Positions 35,201 through 43,777 of a DNA stretch of 64,000 nt are shown in pieces. The notes beneath the pieces are model-generated. The model ran no database searches, was not told the DNA's origin, and saw only the letters and a program-made list of their open reading frames with translations. Source of the stretch: Verrucomicrobia bacterium CG1_02_43_26 (GTDB lineage Bacteria; Verrucomicrobiota; Verrucomicrobiia; Opitutales; CG1-02-43-26); the NCBI GenBank assembly GCA_001872735.1, contig MNWT01000005.1:130001-194000 (forward strand), written 5' to 3'. A program made the position numbers and the translations under genes. Position 1 is the first letter of the stretch. Every line of letters begins with the position of its first letter.

Positions 35201-37591
35201 GTGAAGATTACACAAATTAAAGAAATTCGTGGATATAAAGCTTTTAAGAATTTTAAGTGGGAAGATTTTTTCGGAAAAAATAACAATAACACTTTGCATG
35301 AAAGGGTTAATATCTTTTATGGCGAGAATGGTTGTGGTAAAAGCTCCATATGCTCTATACTAAAGGCAGCTTCAGATGAAAGTCCTTTTGATCTCTGCCC
35401 TGAGAAAGCCAGCTTAACGGTCAATCACTCTCCTCAGGAATTAACGTATCAAGATGGCCAGTGGGAGAATCATGACTCGTTAAAAAAAGGAGATATTCTT
35501 TTTTTCGATCAAGCATTTGTTATAAAGAACATACACACTCATGGAGAAAGGCGTACAACTAAAGATGGACACGAGCAAGAATCGGGAAACCTAATTATCG
35601 AATTCGATCAAACAGCAATCGATCTTAAAAATAAAAAAACGACTGCAAAGGCAAAATTAGATGAGTTCAATAAGGAGCACAAAAAAGATTTAAAATTCGG
35701 CTTAACCGAAAAGGAAATAAAAACCTACGATGATCATTTCAAGAATAAAGATAAAGATGAGCTTTCTGAGTTGATTGAAAAGAAAAAAAGTGAACTTCCA
35801 AAAAAAGAACAGGAATTAGAAAAACTGAAAGATAGGCAGAAAAGGAGCTCTGAAATTGAAAATTTAAAACCAATAGACTCCCCTCCTCATCAGAGCTCCA
35901 TTCTCTCAAGCTTGGATGATTATCAAAACATCTTCAATTTCGATACAAAAGAACAATCGAGTTATGACGCCGCGGAAGCGACCAAAAAAAAGATAAACGG
36001 GAATAAGGATTTTTTCAAAACAGGCATTGATATATACGAACAATCTCCTCCGCCTAAGTGTTGCCCCTTCTGTGAATCTAAAAGCGAAGAAAGTCGCATA
36101 AAAGAAATCATCAAAATATATCATGAAATTTTTGATCAAGCCCACAAGGATCAGCAAGAGTTATTCTTAAAAAGGAAAATGGATCTTTCCGATGAGATTG
36201 ATTTGATTATAAACTCATCGAAAAAGGACGCTCTTAATTCTGTTTTTAACGAGCTGGAAAACACCAACCTGAAAATGGAGATTAAGGACTTATACAGTGC
36301 AGAAGAAAGGTCAGAGTATTTAGGTATTCAAAATAAGCTCACAACCAAATCCTTACAAAGCCTAAAAAATAAACTGGACGCGCTAGAAAACCCCGACAAT
36401 GAAAATATTAATGAAATCTATAACGCAGCAAAAAAAGAATTTGATGAAATCCAAAAATACATCCAGCGGGTAAGTAATTTTGTGGAATCCAAAAATAAAG
36501 CGATAAAAAAATTTCAATCAGACAACAAGGGTGACAGTTTAAACGAAAATATTAAAAACACCCAAGCAGCTATTGATGAAGACAAAAAAATTATTGATTT
36601 CTATGACAATAATTTTCATTCAAAGCATGAAAATAACAATCGTTTAAAAAAAGAGCAAACTGCACTTAAAGAGCAATCCGATAAATGCGAATCCGTATTT
36701 AATGAACACGTTAATGCAAATATCTTCGACAAACAATTGGAGCGCATAGAAAAGTATTTCGAAAAATTCGATTTTAATTTTAAACTCAAGCTTCTAGTCC
36801 CAAAATCAAACACAAAAGAGCCACCTTTTAGCTTTGCAATTGAGGATACAGATGGCAAAAAAAGAGCTCTCGAGACGGGTCTTTCCGAAGGCGAACGACA
36901 AGTCCTGTCATTATGCTTCTTTTTCGCGTTCCTTGATGCTCAGGCAAACAAAGAAGCCAAAATTCTGGTTTTTGACGATCCTATCAGCAGCTTAGACAAC
37001 AGCAATTTGGAACACTTAGTAGACCTAATTAAAAAGGAGTATGTTAAATTCTCTCAAACACTCATCTTCACCCACAACAAACCTTTTCTTCACTTTTTAA
37101 GAAAAAAGTTTAGCTTCCATGATAAAAACAAGGAAAAGAGTAAGGAATATGTTATTTTAAAAAACGAAGAAAAGTTGGGAGGTAGTTTTATTGCAGGCAG
37201 TAACTTGAAAAACACCATTCATAAGAAACTCAAAACTTTTCTAAATCGCAAGAAGGCTCAAAATGGGCAGGGGCTTCATATCGAAGAAGAATGTATCAAA
37301 TACGGGCAATACTTGAGGTATGAAGTAGAGCGATTAATAAAAAATGATCTACTTGGATGGAATAAACAACAGTTTCCTGAAATACTAGAAACCATAAAAA
37401 ATAACCAAAAAATCTCTGACCAAGATTTTGATAAAATCAAAGAGATATACGACTTCTGTAACTGGACTACTGCACACGTTGCTGGCTGTATAAAAACTGG
37501 CGAAGATGAACCAGGTTATAAGCGTTTGAGTCAGAAAATTGAAGAATTTATTAACATTCAAAAGAAGTTCAATAAAGGCGAGTCAGATTAA
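35201..37591 (+). CDS. RloC/PrrC-like ATPase, candidate anticodon nuclease
   Basis: 796 residues with a GTG start; an in-frame TGA at 35177-35179 blocks extension. It has a split ABC-type ATPase head as in Rad50/RloC: Walker A GENGCGKS (41-48), the LSEGER signature (about 564-569), Walker B LVFDDP followed by SSLD (about 588-598) and the H-switch FTHN. Between them run charged coiled-coil segments with a CPFC motif (C288, C291), which fits a zinc hook. The C-terminus carries R706-x3-E710 and H759, matching the R-E-H nuclease triad of PrrC/RloC. The family (AAA_13) includes tRNA anticodon nucleases used in phage defence. No restriction-modification genes are adjacent, unlike PrrC. It is divergent from hipAB across a shared operator region. 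Confidence 0.8.
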   Translation: MKITQIKEIRGYKAFKNFKWEDFFGKNNNNTLHERVNIFYGENGCGKSSICSILKAASDESPFDLCPEKASLTVNHSPQELTYQDGQWENHDSLKKGDILFFDQAFVIKNIHTHGERRTTKDGHEQESGNLIIEFDQTAIDLKNKKTTAKAKLDEFNKEHKKDLKFGLTEKEIKTYDDHFKNKDKDELSELIEKKKSELPKKEQELEKLKDRQKRSSEIENLKPIDSPPHQSSILSSLDDYQNIFNFDTKEQSSYDAAEATKKKINGNKDFFKTGIDIYEQSPPPKCCPFCESKSEESRIKEIIKIYHEIFDQAHKDQQELFLKRKMDLSDEIDLIINSSKKDALNSVFNELENTNLKMEIKDLYSAEERSEYLGIQNKLTTKSLQSLKNKLDALENPDNENINEIYNAAKKEFDEIQKYIQRVSNFVESKNKAIKKFQSDNKGDSLNENIKNTQAAIDEDKKIIDFYDNNFHSKHENNNRLKKEQTALKEQSDKCESVFNEHVNANIFDKQLERIEKYFEKFDFNFKLKLLVPKSNTKEPPFSFAIEDTDGKKRALETGLSEGERQVLSLCFFFAFLDAQANKEAKILVFDDPISSLDNSNLEHLVDLIKKEYVKFSQTLIFTHNKPFLHFLRKKFSFHDKNKEKSKEYVILKNEEKLGGSFIAGSNLKNTIHKKLKTFLNRKKAQNGQGLHIEEECIKYGQYLRYEVERLIKNDLLGWNKQQFPEILETIKNNQKISDQDFDKIKEIYDFCNWTTAHVAGCIKTGEDEPGYKRLSQKIEEFINIQKKFNKGESD

Positions 37592-38104
37592 GTCTGAACT
37601 ATTATAACCAACAAAATTACCCTTGTAGTCCTGCTTCGCGGCGGCGTTGTGACTAAAAATCTTTTTTCTCACAAATCGACTCAACGACCACTCTCCACAA
37701 AATCATTTTCGCTATACTCAAAAAGCAGATTGAAATCGGGGCAAAACGCACTGCGTCTTCCAGAATAGGAGTTGCGACACAAACCCCAACTTTACCTAAC
37801 CACGACACCGTTAGGCAACAACTTCTCTCCAACCCTCATGCAAGAAGCTAATCTTACAAACGCTACTATACTGAACGAAATGTCACTAAAAACCAAAAAA
37901 ATGAAAGAAATTTCAACTATTTTCAAAAATCATCCCAACCATCCCAATTATCCCAATTATCGATAAGAAAAACTATTGACACTTTTGTATAATAGAAGGA
38001 TGCCATTTCACCCCATCTCCTCGAGATACAAGCAACCGACCCATAACAAGATCCAATCCAAACCACACCCTCTCAATAAACCACCCCCTTCCGCCACCTT
38101 GGCA

Positions 38105-38184
38105 CTCCGAGCGCAGCGAGGCAAGAGCCAAGAGTGTCTGACATAGCCTTGGCGTAGGCAGGTCGCTACGCTCGCGTCAGGAGA
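38105..38184. repeat. Structured inverted-repeat element
   Basis: CGAGCGCAGCGA (38108-38119) is complementary to TCGCTACGCTCG (38163-38174) with one mismatch, and shorter GGC/GCC pairs lie inside. The sequence resembles REP-like intergenic repeats with GAGCG.AGCGA cores. Its copy number in the genome cannot be judged here. Confidence 0.45.
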
Positions 38185-38494
38185 CTTTATCCCAATCCAA
38201 TATTTCTAACCAAAAACAACAATGTATCCCTATCCTCCTCACAGCACCCCACCATAGCACCTAGACCCCATTCACGTCTCCTCCTGATTGACGCAAGACG
38301 GTTGCTAATGCCACAGCGAACGAGGTTTTAACTCCTCGCCCGAGCGTAAAATACGTCCCCTTCTTGAACATCAGCGCACGAAGACGCCAGTCTAATTACC
38401 CACAGTTGATTTGTTTTGTTGAAGAGAGTGGTTAAAAACTGCGGAGTTGGCCGGGAATGGAAAGCAAAACACCCCTGTATTTAAGTTATTAACA

Positions 38495-38522
38495 TTGACT
38501 CATTATGCCCTGTATGTATATC
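38495..38522 (+). promoter_or_regulatory. Candidate promoter of gtr-like operon
   Basis: TTGACT (38495-38500) and TATATC (38517-38522) are 16 bp apart, about 40 bp before the ATG at 38564. This supports that start over a TTG at 38447, which would lie upstream of the promoter. Confidence 0.45.
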
Positions 38523-38563
38523 ATGAATCTCTCGCTAAGAGAACCATTAAGTTTTCAAAATGC

Positions 38564-40090
38564 ATGAAAAATCCGTCACTCAATTTCACAATCCCTTCTT
38601 GGTGTATTTTGGTGTTTTTTAGCCTGTTTGCGTTTCTGACAATCGGGGTGGGGCTCCACTTTAAATTCGGTTTTATGGAAGAATTTGGCATTCATCATCA
38701 TGTTGATACCTCTCATGCGATGACTGTCAATGGTGTGAATCTATGGTTTTTGTATCTGCTGGCCACAGGGGGTAGACCAATAGCTGCTCTTGTATACCTA
38801 GTGGTCCAAAAGCTATCGCCCTATACATCATTAGACACATTAGTAGTTTATCGTACCATTGGCTTAATCGGGTTAGTACTAGTTGCGTTCGCAATGCATC
38901 TGGAGCTAAAAAGAAATGCCTTTTCGCTATTTCAAGCCACAACCATTCCTTTACTGGCTCTTGTTTCCCCTGCGTTTTATGTGCACGTTATTCAGGGGCA
39001 CATATTTATACAACCTTATGCGGCTCTATTATCCTATTTTGGCTACTTAGTATTGGTTAAGAACTTTAAAATTTTGGCTAAATATAGGTATTGGAATTGG
39101 CTCGTTGCCTTCGGGCTATTTTTTATAGCGGTAAATACTTATCAACCCTCCGCAATGTTTGTCAGCGTTTTTATGGCCATCTATTTATTAGCGGGCAAGG
39201 AAAGTTTTTCGCACAAATTAAAAAAGATAGTGTTGATCAGTGTAATTATGTTTTTGGTATTGGTAACGTCTTACATTCTGCTTTTTTCAATAACCTATTT
39301 ATTTAAAGGAGATTTAAGGCGAGCTGTTCTCTCATGGGATATTTTCGATCGACTGTCCTGGTTTTTGAGTGCTCCATTAAGCATAACATCTGCTTCTATT
39401 TACCCATATATAAACTGGATTTCCCCAATATTAGCACTCGCATCACTGGCTATAGTAACATTTTTCAACCGCTCTTTACAGAACAGTTTTCAACGAATAA
39501 TTTTCTTTTTTGTATTAATAGGGTTAATATTCTTTGCCTACTTGCCTCATTTGGTCTCCACCGAAACAGAGCTCTTGCATAGGACAATGTTACCGTTAAG
39601 CGCTTTGCTGATTTTTTTTATGTCTACAGCTTTCTTTAAAGCAACCTCAAGGCTCTGCAAGGTTTCCAAAACTATGCCTCAAGTTATTTATGTCCTCTTT
39701 ATTTGTGTAAGCGCCTATTTAGCTCAGGATAGATTGATTGCTCAGATGGGATTGCCTTTAAGTATAGAGACGGCTTACCTGCTGAAACAACTCAGGCATT
39801 TTAACAATAAAGACTTCGATAATATCGTTGTTATAAGAAACTCCGCCTATCCTTGGCAGCCGCTTACTTATGAATGGAAAACCAGTGGGGAGATAGGTCG
39901 CACAAATGATCATAATTTTGCAATATCGCAGGGGGTAACATCAGCCCTAAAGGAAAACTTCCCAAACCTTCCTAGTAAAGATTTACCTATAAAGGTAGTG
40001 AGTGCGGGAGGAGCCAAAAAAGAAACAACGGATAAAACATTTTTAATAGATATGAGAGAACCATACGCCCTCATCAAGGAAACCTTTTAG
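38564..40090 (+). CDS. GtrII-like polytopic membrane glycosyltransferase
   Basis: 508 residues from the ATG at 38564. There are about ten membrane helices and a soluble C-terminal domain (residues about 420-508). The stretch NGVNLWFLYLLATGGRPIAALVY has the G-R-P pattern of GtrII-type glucosyltransferases, which add a sugar from a polyprenyl-phosphate donor on the outer face of the membrane. The gene context with GT2 and GtrA genes agrees with this. Acceptor and sugar are not known. It is the first gene of the operon; the next starts 1 bp after its stop. Confidence 0.7.
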   Translation: MKNPSLNFTIPSWCILVFFSLFAFLTIGVGLHFKFGFMEEFGIHHHVDTSHAMTVNGVNLWFLYLLATGGRPIAALVYLVVQKLSPYTSLDTLVVYRTIGLIGLVLVAFAMHLELKRNAFSLFQATTIPLLALVSPAFYVHVIQGHIFIQPYAALLSYFGYLVLVKNFKILAKYRYWNWLVAFGLFFIAVNTYQPSAMFVSVFMAIYLLAGKESFSHKLKKIVLISVIMFLVLVTSYILLFSITYLFKGDLRRAVLSWDIFDRLSWFLSAPLSITSASIYPYINWISPILALASLAIVTFFNRSLQNSFQRIIFFFVLIGLIFFAYLPHLVSTETELLHRTMLPLSALLIFFMSTAFFKATSRLCKVSKTMPQVIYVLFICVSAYLAQDRLIAQMGLPLSIETAYLLKQLRHFNNKDFDNIVVIRNSAYPWQPLTYEWKTSGEIGRTNDHNFAISQGVTSALKENFPNLPSKDLPIKVVSAGGAKKETTDKTFLIDMREPYALIKETF

Positions 40091-40091
40091 A

Positions 40092-40874
40092 ATGAAAAAA
40101 TTTAAAAATGCCGCTTTAATTGGTTTCACAGGATTCGTTGGCTCGAATCTCCGTGAGCAGTTTCGTTTTGATGGGGAATTTAATTCGGCTAATATTGCCT
40201 CTTTGAAAGATAGTACCTATCACACCGTTATCTGTGCCGGCATTCCAGCCAAGAAATGGATCGCAAACCAACATCCGGAAGAGGATCGTAAAAACATAGA
40301 GGCTTTGGCAGAGCATTTGAAGGGCGCAAGCATCAAACGATTTGTCTTGATCTCTACAATTGATGTCTACCCTTCACCCATTGATTTTAATGAGGATTTT
40401 GATCCTTCCGAGGAAGAGAACCATCCCTATGGTGTTAACAGAATTTGGTTTGAGAATTTTATTAAACAGACATTTCCGATTCATTACATAATCCGCCTTC
40501 CTGGTCTTTTTGGTAATTATTTAAAAAAAAACGTCTTGTTTGATCTTTTAAATGATAATTGCTTAGAGCAGATCAATCCTGATAGCTCTTTTCAATATTA
40601 TTACTTAAAAAACTTAAAATCGGATATTGCTAAAATGATCGATAATGATATTCGTGTAATCAATTTCGCTACAGAGCCTATTAAAACAAGTGCCATAATC
40701 GAAAGATTCTTTAAGGATAAAGCGGTCGGGCAAAAAAAGAGCAATACCTCCCTTTATGCTTTTAGGTCTAAATATGATCGTTTATGGAATGGTCAGCATG
40801 GCTATTTATATAACGCTGATCAGATCATGCGAGAATTGGGTGAATTCGTAGCAACAAATAGGGCTAAGCGATGA
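40092..40874 (+). CDS. NAD-dependent epimerase/dehydratase-like (extended SDR)
   Basis: 260 residues. The Rossmann motif GFTGFVG (G11, G14, G17) is N-terminal, and a Ser-Thr region (LISTIDVYPSP) precedes the catalytic site. The usual YxxxK is Y113-GVN-R117, with Arg in place of the catalytic Lys. The family acts on nucleotide-sugars or sugar-lipids. The changed Lys may mean altered or lost chemistry. It overlaps the next gene by ATGA, so translation is coupled. Confidence 0.75.
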   Translation: MKKFKNAALIGFTGFVGSNLREQFRFDGEFNSANIASLKDSTYHTVICAGIPAKKWIANQHPEEDRKNIEALAEHLKGASIKRFVLISTIDVYPSPIDFNEDFDPSEEENHPYGVNRIWFENFIKQTFPIHYIIRLPGLFGNYLKKNVLFDLLNDNCLEQINPDSSFQYYYLKNLKSDIAKMIDNDIRVINFATEPIKTSAIIERFFKDKAVGQKKSNTSLYAFRSKYDRLWNGQHGYLYNADQIMRELGEFVATNRAKR

Positions 40875-41680
40875 GGTTATGCATATCAAATATTGCTTGG
40901 TCAAGGGATGAGGATTCAGTGATTTTTAATTTTTTGAATGATAATGGCGTTGAGTTGGTAGAATTGGCACCTGCCTCTTATTGGCCCAATCCGGACAGGG
41001 TAGATCTATCGGCTATAAAGCAGATCCGTCATCAGTTGTCTCAATTCAATGTAAAACCATGTTCTTTTCAATCACTCTTGTTTGGTCGCCCAGAGCTTGT
41101 TTTATTTGCAGAGAATCAGGATAAAAACCCGCTTGTTCCCTATATGAAGGGTTTAATCGATACTGCATCAGCATTGGGAGTGCACACCCTTGTTTTCGGA
41201 TCTCCCAAGAACAGGCTTAAGGGTAACCTAACCTTTTCTGCTGCCATTGATAAAGCCGTTCCTGTCTTTAATGCTTTGGGTGACTACGCTGCTTCCAAAA
41301 ATTGCATGATCTCGCTTGAGCCCAATCCTGCGAATTACGGGGGAGACTTTATCATAAACACATCAGAGGCTTTGATATTGCTGGAGAATTTAAATACACC
41401 AGGTGTATGTTTACACTTCGATACGGGTGGAATGTTTATGAATCAGGAAGATATCGTCAATATAATTGATCATTATATTGATAAAGCAGCCCATTTTCAT
41501 ATTAGCGAGCCTTTCTTGCAGTCATTTGAATATCCCCTAATTAATCATAAGTTGGTAGCTGATGCGCTAAAGGCAAATAGCTATAATAAGCCGGTGTCGA
41601 TCGAAATGAAAAAAAGCCCTCAAAATTCGATCAAAACAGTTAGAAAAGCCATTGCTTTTGCTTCGGAGACGTACTTATGA
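40871..41680 (+). CDS. Sugar phosphate isomerase/epimerase (xylose isomerase-like TIM barrel)
   Basis: 269 residues. Features of the AP-endonuclease-2/xylose-isomerase superfamily are VELVELAP at the N-terminus, ALGVHTLVFGSPKN, ISLEPNP (metal-binding Glu), LHFDTGGM (Asp), AAHFHISEP (His) and a final VSIEMKK (Glu). These are the four or five metal ligands expected. The substrate is likely a sugar in the gtr-like pathway. Both borders overlap neighbours by four bases. Confidence 0.82.
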   Translation: MRLCISNIAWSRDEDSVIFNFLNDNGVELVELAPASYWPNPDRVDLSAIKQIRHQLSQFNVKPCSFQSLLFGRPELVLFAENQDKNPLVPYMKGLIDTASALGVHTLVFGSPKNRLKGNLTFSAAIDKAVPVFNALGDYAASKNCMISLEPNPANYGGDFIINTSEALILLENLNTPGVCLHFDTGGMFMNQEDIVNIIDHYIDKAAHFHISEPFLQSFEYPLINHKLVADALKANSYNKPVSIEMKKSPQNSIKTVRKAIAFASETYL

Positions 41681-42780
41681 AAAGTTCGTATGATGCCATA
41701 GTTGCAGGGGGTGGATTTTTTGGAGTTTCCATTGCTTCCTATCTCAAACAGAAGGGGATGAGTGTTCTCTTGTGCGAGCTTCAGGATGGGCTCATGCAGA
41801 GAGCTTCTTATGCAAACCAAGCTCGGGTGCATAATGGTTATCACTATCCTAGAAGTTTTTTAACAGCAGTTCGTTCGCGTATTAATTGTAATCGATTTGC
41901 GGCAGACTTTAATAACTGTATCGTGAATTCGTTTGAAAAATATTACGCGATTCCTTATCAATTCTCAAACGTTACTGCCAACCAGTTTTATTCATTTTCC
42001 CAACGTATTCAGGCACCCATTAAAAGAGCTCCTTCCAGCATCTTGAAGCTGTTTGACAATCAATTGATAGAGGATGTTTTTCAAGTTACCGAATATGCCT
42101 TTGATGCCGTGAAACTTCGTGACATAGTGGTTAATCAAATGATTGATCTTGGCGTTGACATCGCAACACAAACAGAGGTGACATCTGTCAAGCCCTTCCC
42201 CCAGGAGAAGCTGAGAGTAGTTTGTGCTAAAAATGGTGTCACCGAAACGATTGAGGCCAAGTATTTATTTAATTGCACTTATTCCCAAATCAACAAGCTC
42301 TTACGTAATTCAGCGCTCCCTTTAGTGAATTTCAAATACGAAATTGCCGAAATGGCTTTGGTGGAGGTTCCCGAGGAGATGAAGAACATAGGCATTACTG
42401 TCATGTGCGGCCCCTTTTTTTCCTGTATGCCTTTTCCTTCAAAAAAACTTCATACGCTTAGCCATGTGCGTTATACACCTCATTTAACATGGTATTCGAA
42501 CGAGGATCAAATGTCCGACTCATACAAACGCCTGGATAATTATCCCAAAAAATCTTCCTTCAAACACATGCAATACGATGCTCAAAGGTACATGCCTTTG
42601 CTTAAGGAGTGTAGATACCAAAGCTCTTTATGGGAAGTCAAGACGTTGCTACCTAAAACCGAGTTCGATGACAGTAGACCTATATTACTTCGTAGAGACC
42701 ACGGCATAGAGGGTTTTCATTGCGTTTTGGGTGGAAAAATTGATAACATATACGACATCATTGATAGCTTAAAAAATTAA
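41677..42780 (+). CDS. FAD-dependent oxidoreductase (DAO family)
   Basis: 367 residues. The N-terminal FAD-binding motif is DAIVAGGGFFGVSIASYL, followed by SVLLCELQDGLMQRAS. The block ARVHNGYHYPRS resembles FAD enzymes seen in surface-polysaccharide gene clusters. The product could be an oxidised or amino sugar, but the reaction is not known. It overlaps the preceding gene by ATGA and is followed by a GT2 gene 4 bp later. Confidence 0.82.
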   Translation: MKSSYDAIVAGGGFFGVSIASYLKQKGMSVLLCELQDGLMQRASYANQARVHNGYHYPRSFLTAVRSRINCNRFAADFNNCIVNSFEKYYAIPYQFSNVTANQFYSFSQRIQAPIKRAPSSILKLFDNQLIEDVFQVTEYAFDAVKLRDIVVNQMIDLGVDIATQTEVTSVKPFPQEKLRVVCAKNGVTETIEAKYLFNCTYSQINKLLRNSALPLVNFKYEIAEMALVEVPEEMKNIGITVMCGPFFSCMPFPSKKLHTLSHVRYTPHLTWYSNEDQMSDSYKRLDNYPKKSSFKHMQYDAQRYMPLLKECRYQSSLWEVKTLLPKTEFDDSRPILLRRDHGIEGFHCVLGGKIDNIYDIIDSLKN

Positions 42781-42784
42781 TATT

Positions 42785-43777
42785 ATGTCCGATAAAGAAC
42801 ATTTCATTTCTGTAATCCTACCTTTATATAATAATGAGGATATTATCGGGAATTGCTTGGAAAAATTGAGCGCTATTCTTAGAGAACAATTTTCGTTTTA
42901 TGAGATTATCGTGGTTGATAACTGTTCAATAGATAACAGTTTCGAGCGTATCAATGACAAACTGAAAACGATTCCTTGCGCAAGATGCATGTCTTTGTCT
43001 CGGCATATGAGCATCGAAATCGCTATAACCGCTGGGCTCGAAACATGCATAGGGGACTTTGTCGTCATTATGGAACATGGCGATCCATCGACAATGATAC
43101 CCGAGTTGGTTGATAAATGCACCTCCAGCAAAAGTGGCATCTTACAGGGAGTGTGTATTGAGGATGAGAATTACTCCCGTGGCATGATCGCCAACCTATT
43201 TCATGCTTATTGCAGAAAAGCTTTGGGGGTAAATTTGCACCCTGGCTCTACTTTCTTTCAGGTGCTTAGCCGCAAGAATGTAAATTACATTTTAAAGTTT
43301 AAAGATAGATACAGGCAACTAAGGTATTTTACCGCCGCTATTGCTAAGCAAAACAACTTTTTTAAATATAGCAAAACAACGAGTACGCCAAGGTCTCGTT
43401 TCCGCATTTTTTTGCAAAACATAGGAGATGGCGTAAAGTTAATCATAAACAACTCCTTGCACCCACTTCGGCTGGTTTCCATTTTGGGTCTCGTTGCAAG
43501 TGCCTTTAATTTGCTCTACATAATCTATGTGGTGTGTGTGTATCTCTTTAAACAAGAGGTAAGAGAAGGTTGGACTACGCTGTCGTTACAAAGCGGATTT
43601 ATGTTCTTTATGATCTTCCTCGTATTGTCATTATTAAGTGAATACATCGGGTTGCTTTTGGTAGAAACACGCAAACGTCCATTATTCTTCCTCAAAGAAG
43701 AGGCTACCAGTTCCACGTCTGTCACCAACATGGATATCCTTAATGTAATGGAAAATCAGGATAATGATTATCGATGA
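42785..43777 (+). CDS. GtrB-like GT2 glycosyltransferase with degenerate DXD site
   Basis: 330 residues. The N-terminal GT2 domain opens with ISVILPLYNNEDIIGNCL and has IIVVDNCSIDNS. Two C-terminal membrane helices (about residues 230-253 and 270-292) match the polyprenyl-phosphate glycosyltransferase layout of GtrB/DPM synthases. The expected DXD is EHGD (97-100), so metal-dependent catalysis is questionable. It may be a partner of the following GT2 protein. Coupled to the next gene by an ATGA overlap. Confidence 0.8.
   Translation: MSDKEHFISVILPLYNNEDIIGNCLEKLSAILREQFSFYEIIVVDNCSIDNSFERINDKLKTIPCARCMSLSRHMSIEIAITAGLETCIGDFVVIMEHGDPSTMIPELVDKCTSSKSGILQGVCIEDENYSRGMIANLFHAYCRKALGVNLHPGSTFFQVLSRKNVNYILKFKDRYRQLRYFTAAIAKQNNFFKYSKTTSTPRSRFRIFLQNIGDGVKLIINNSLHPLRLVSILGLVASAFNLLYIIYVVCVYLFKQEVREGWTTLSLQSGFMFFMIFLVLSLLSEYIGLLLVETRKRPLFFLKEEATSSTSVTNMDILNVMENQDNDYR

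Larger units (their letters stand above)
37592..38563. other. Gene-free region between RloC-like gene and gtr operon
   Basis: About 970 bp without a convincing gene. Only short frames without family features are present. It contains a tandem ATCCCAA(T/C) run near 37931-37960, a structured inverted repeat at 38105-38184 and a small CGAGG/CCTCG hairpin at about 38319-38338. The 3' end carries a promoter candidate for the gtr-like operon. Confidence 0.6.

Noticed and set aside
37772..37966. 64-codon frame in the gene-free region
   Set aside because: Low-complexity Asn/Pro repeats at its end, no family features and no ribosome-binding site; treated as non-coding.
37976..37993. TTGACA and TATAAT near 37976-37993
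   Set aside because: Only 6 bp lie between the two boxes, far from the 16-18 bp needed, so it is not a promoter. The short frame from 38000 after it has no coding character.
38447..38563. 39-codon N-terminal extension of the GtrII-like protein
   Set aside because: It would need a TTG start and spans a promoter candidate; the ATG at 38564 begins right before the first membrane helix.
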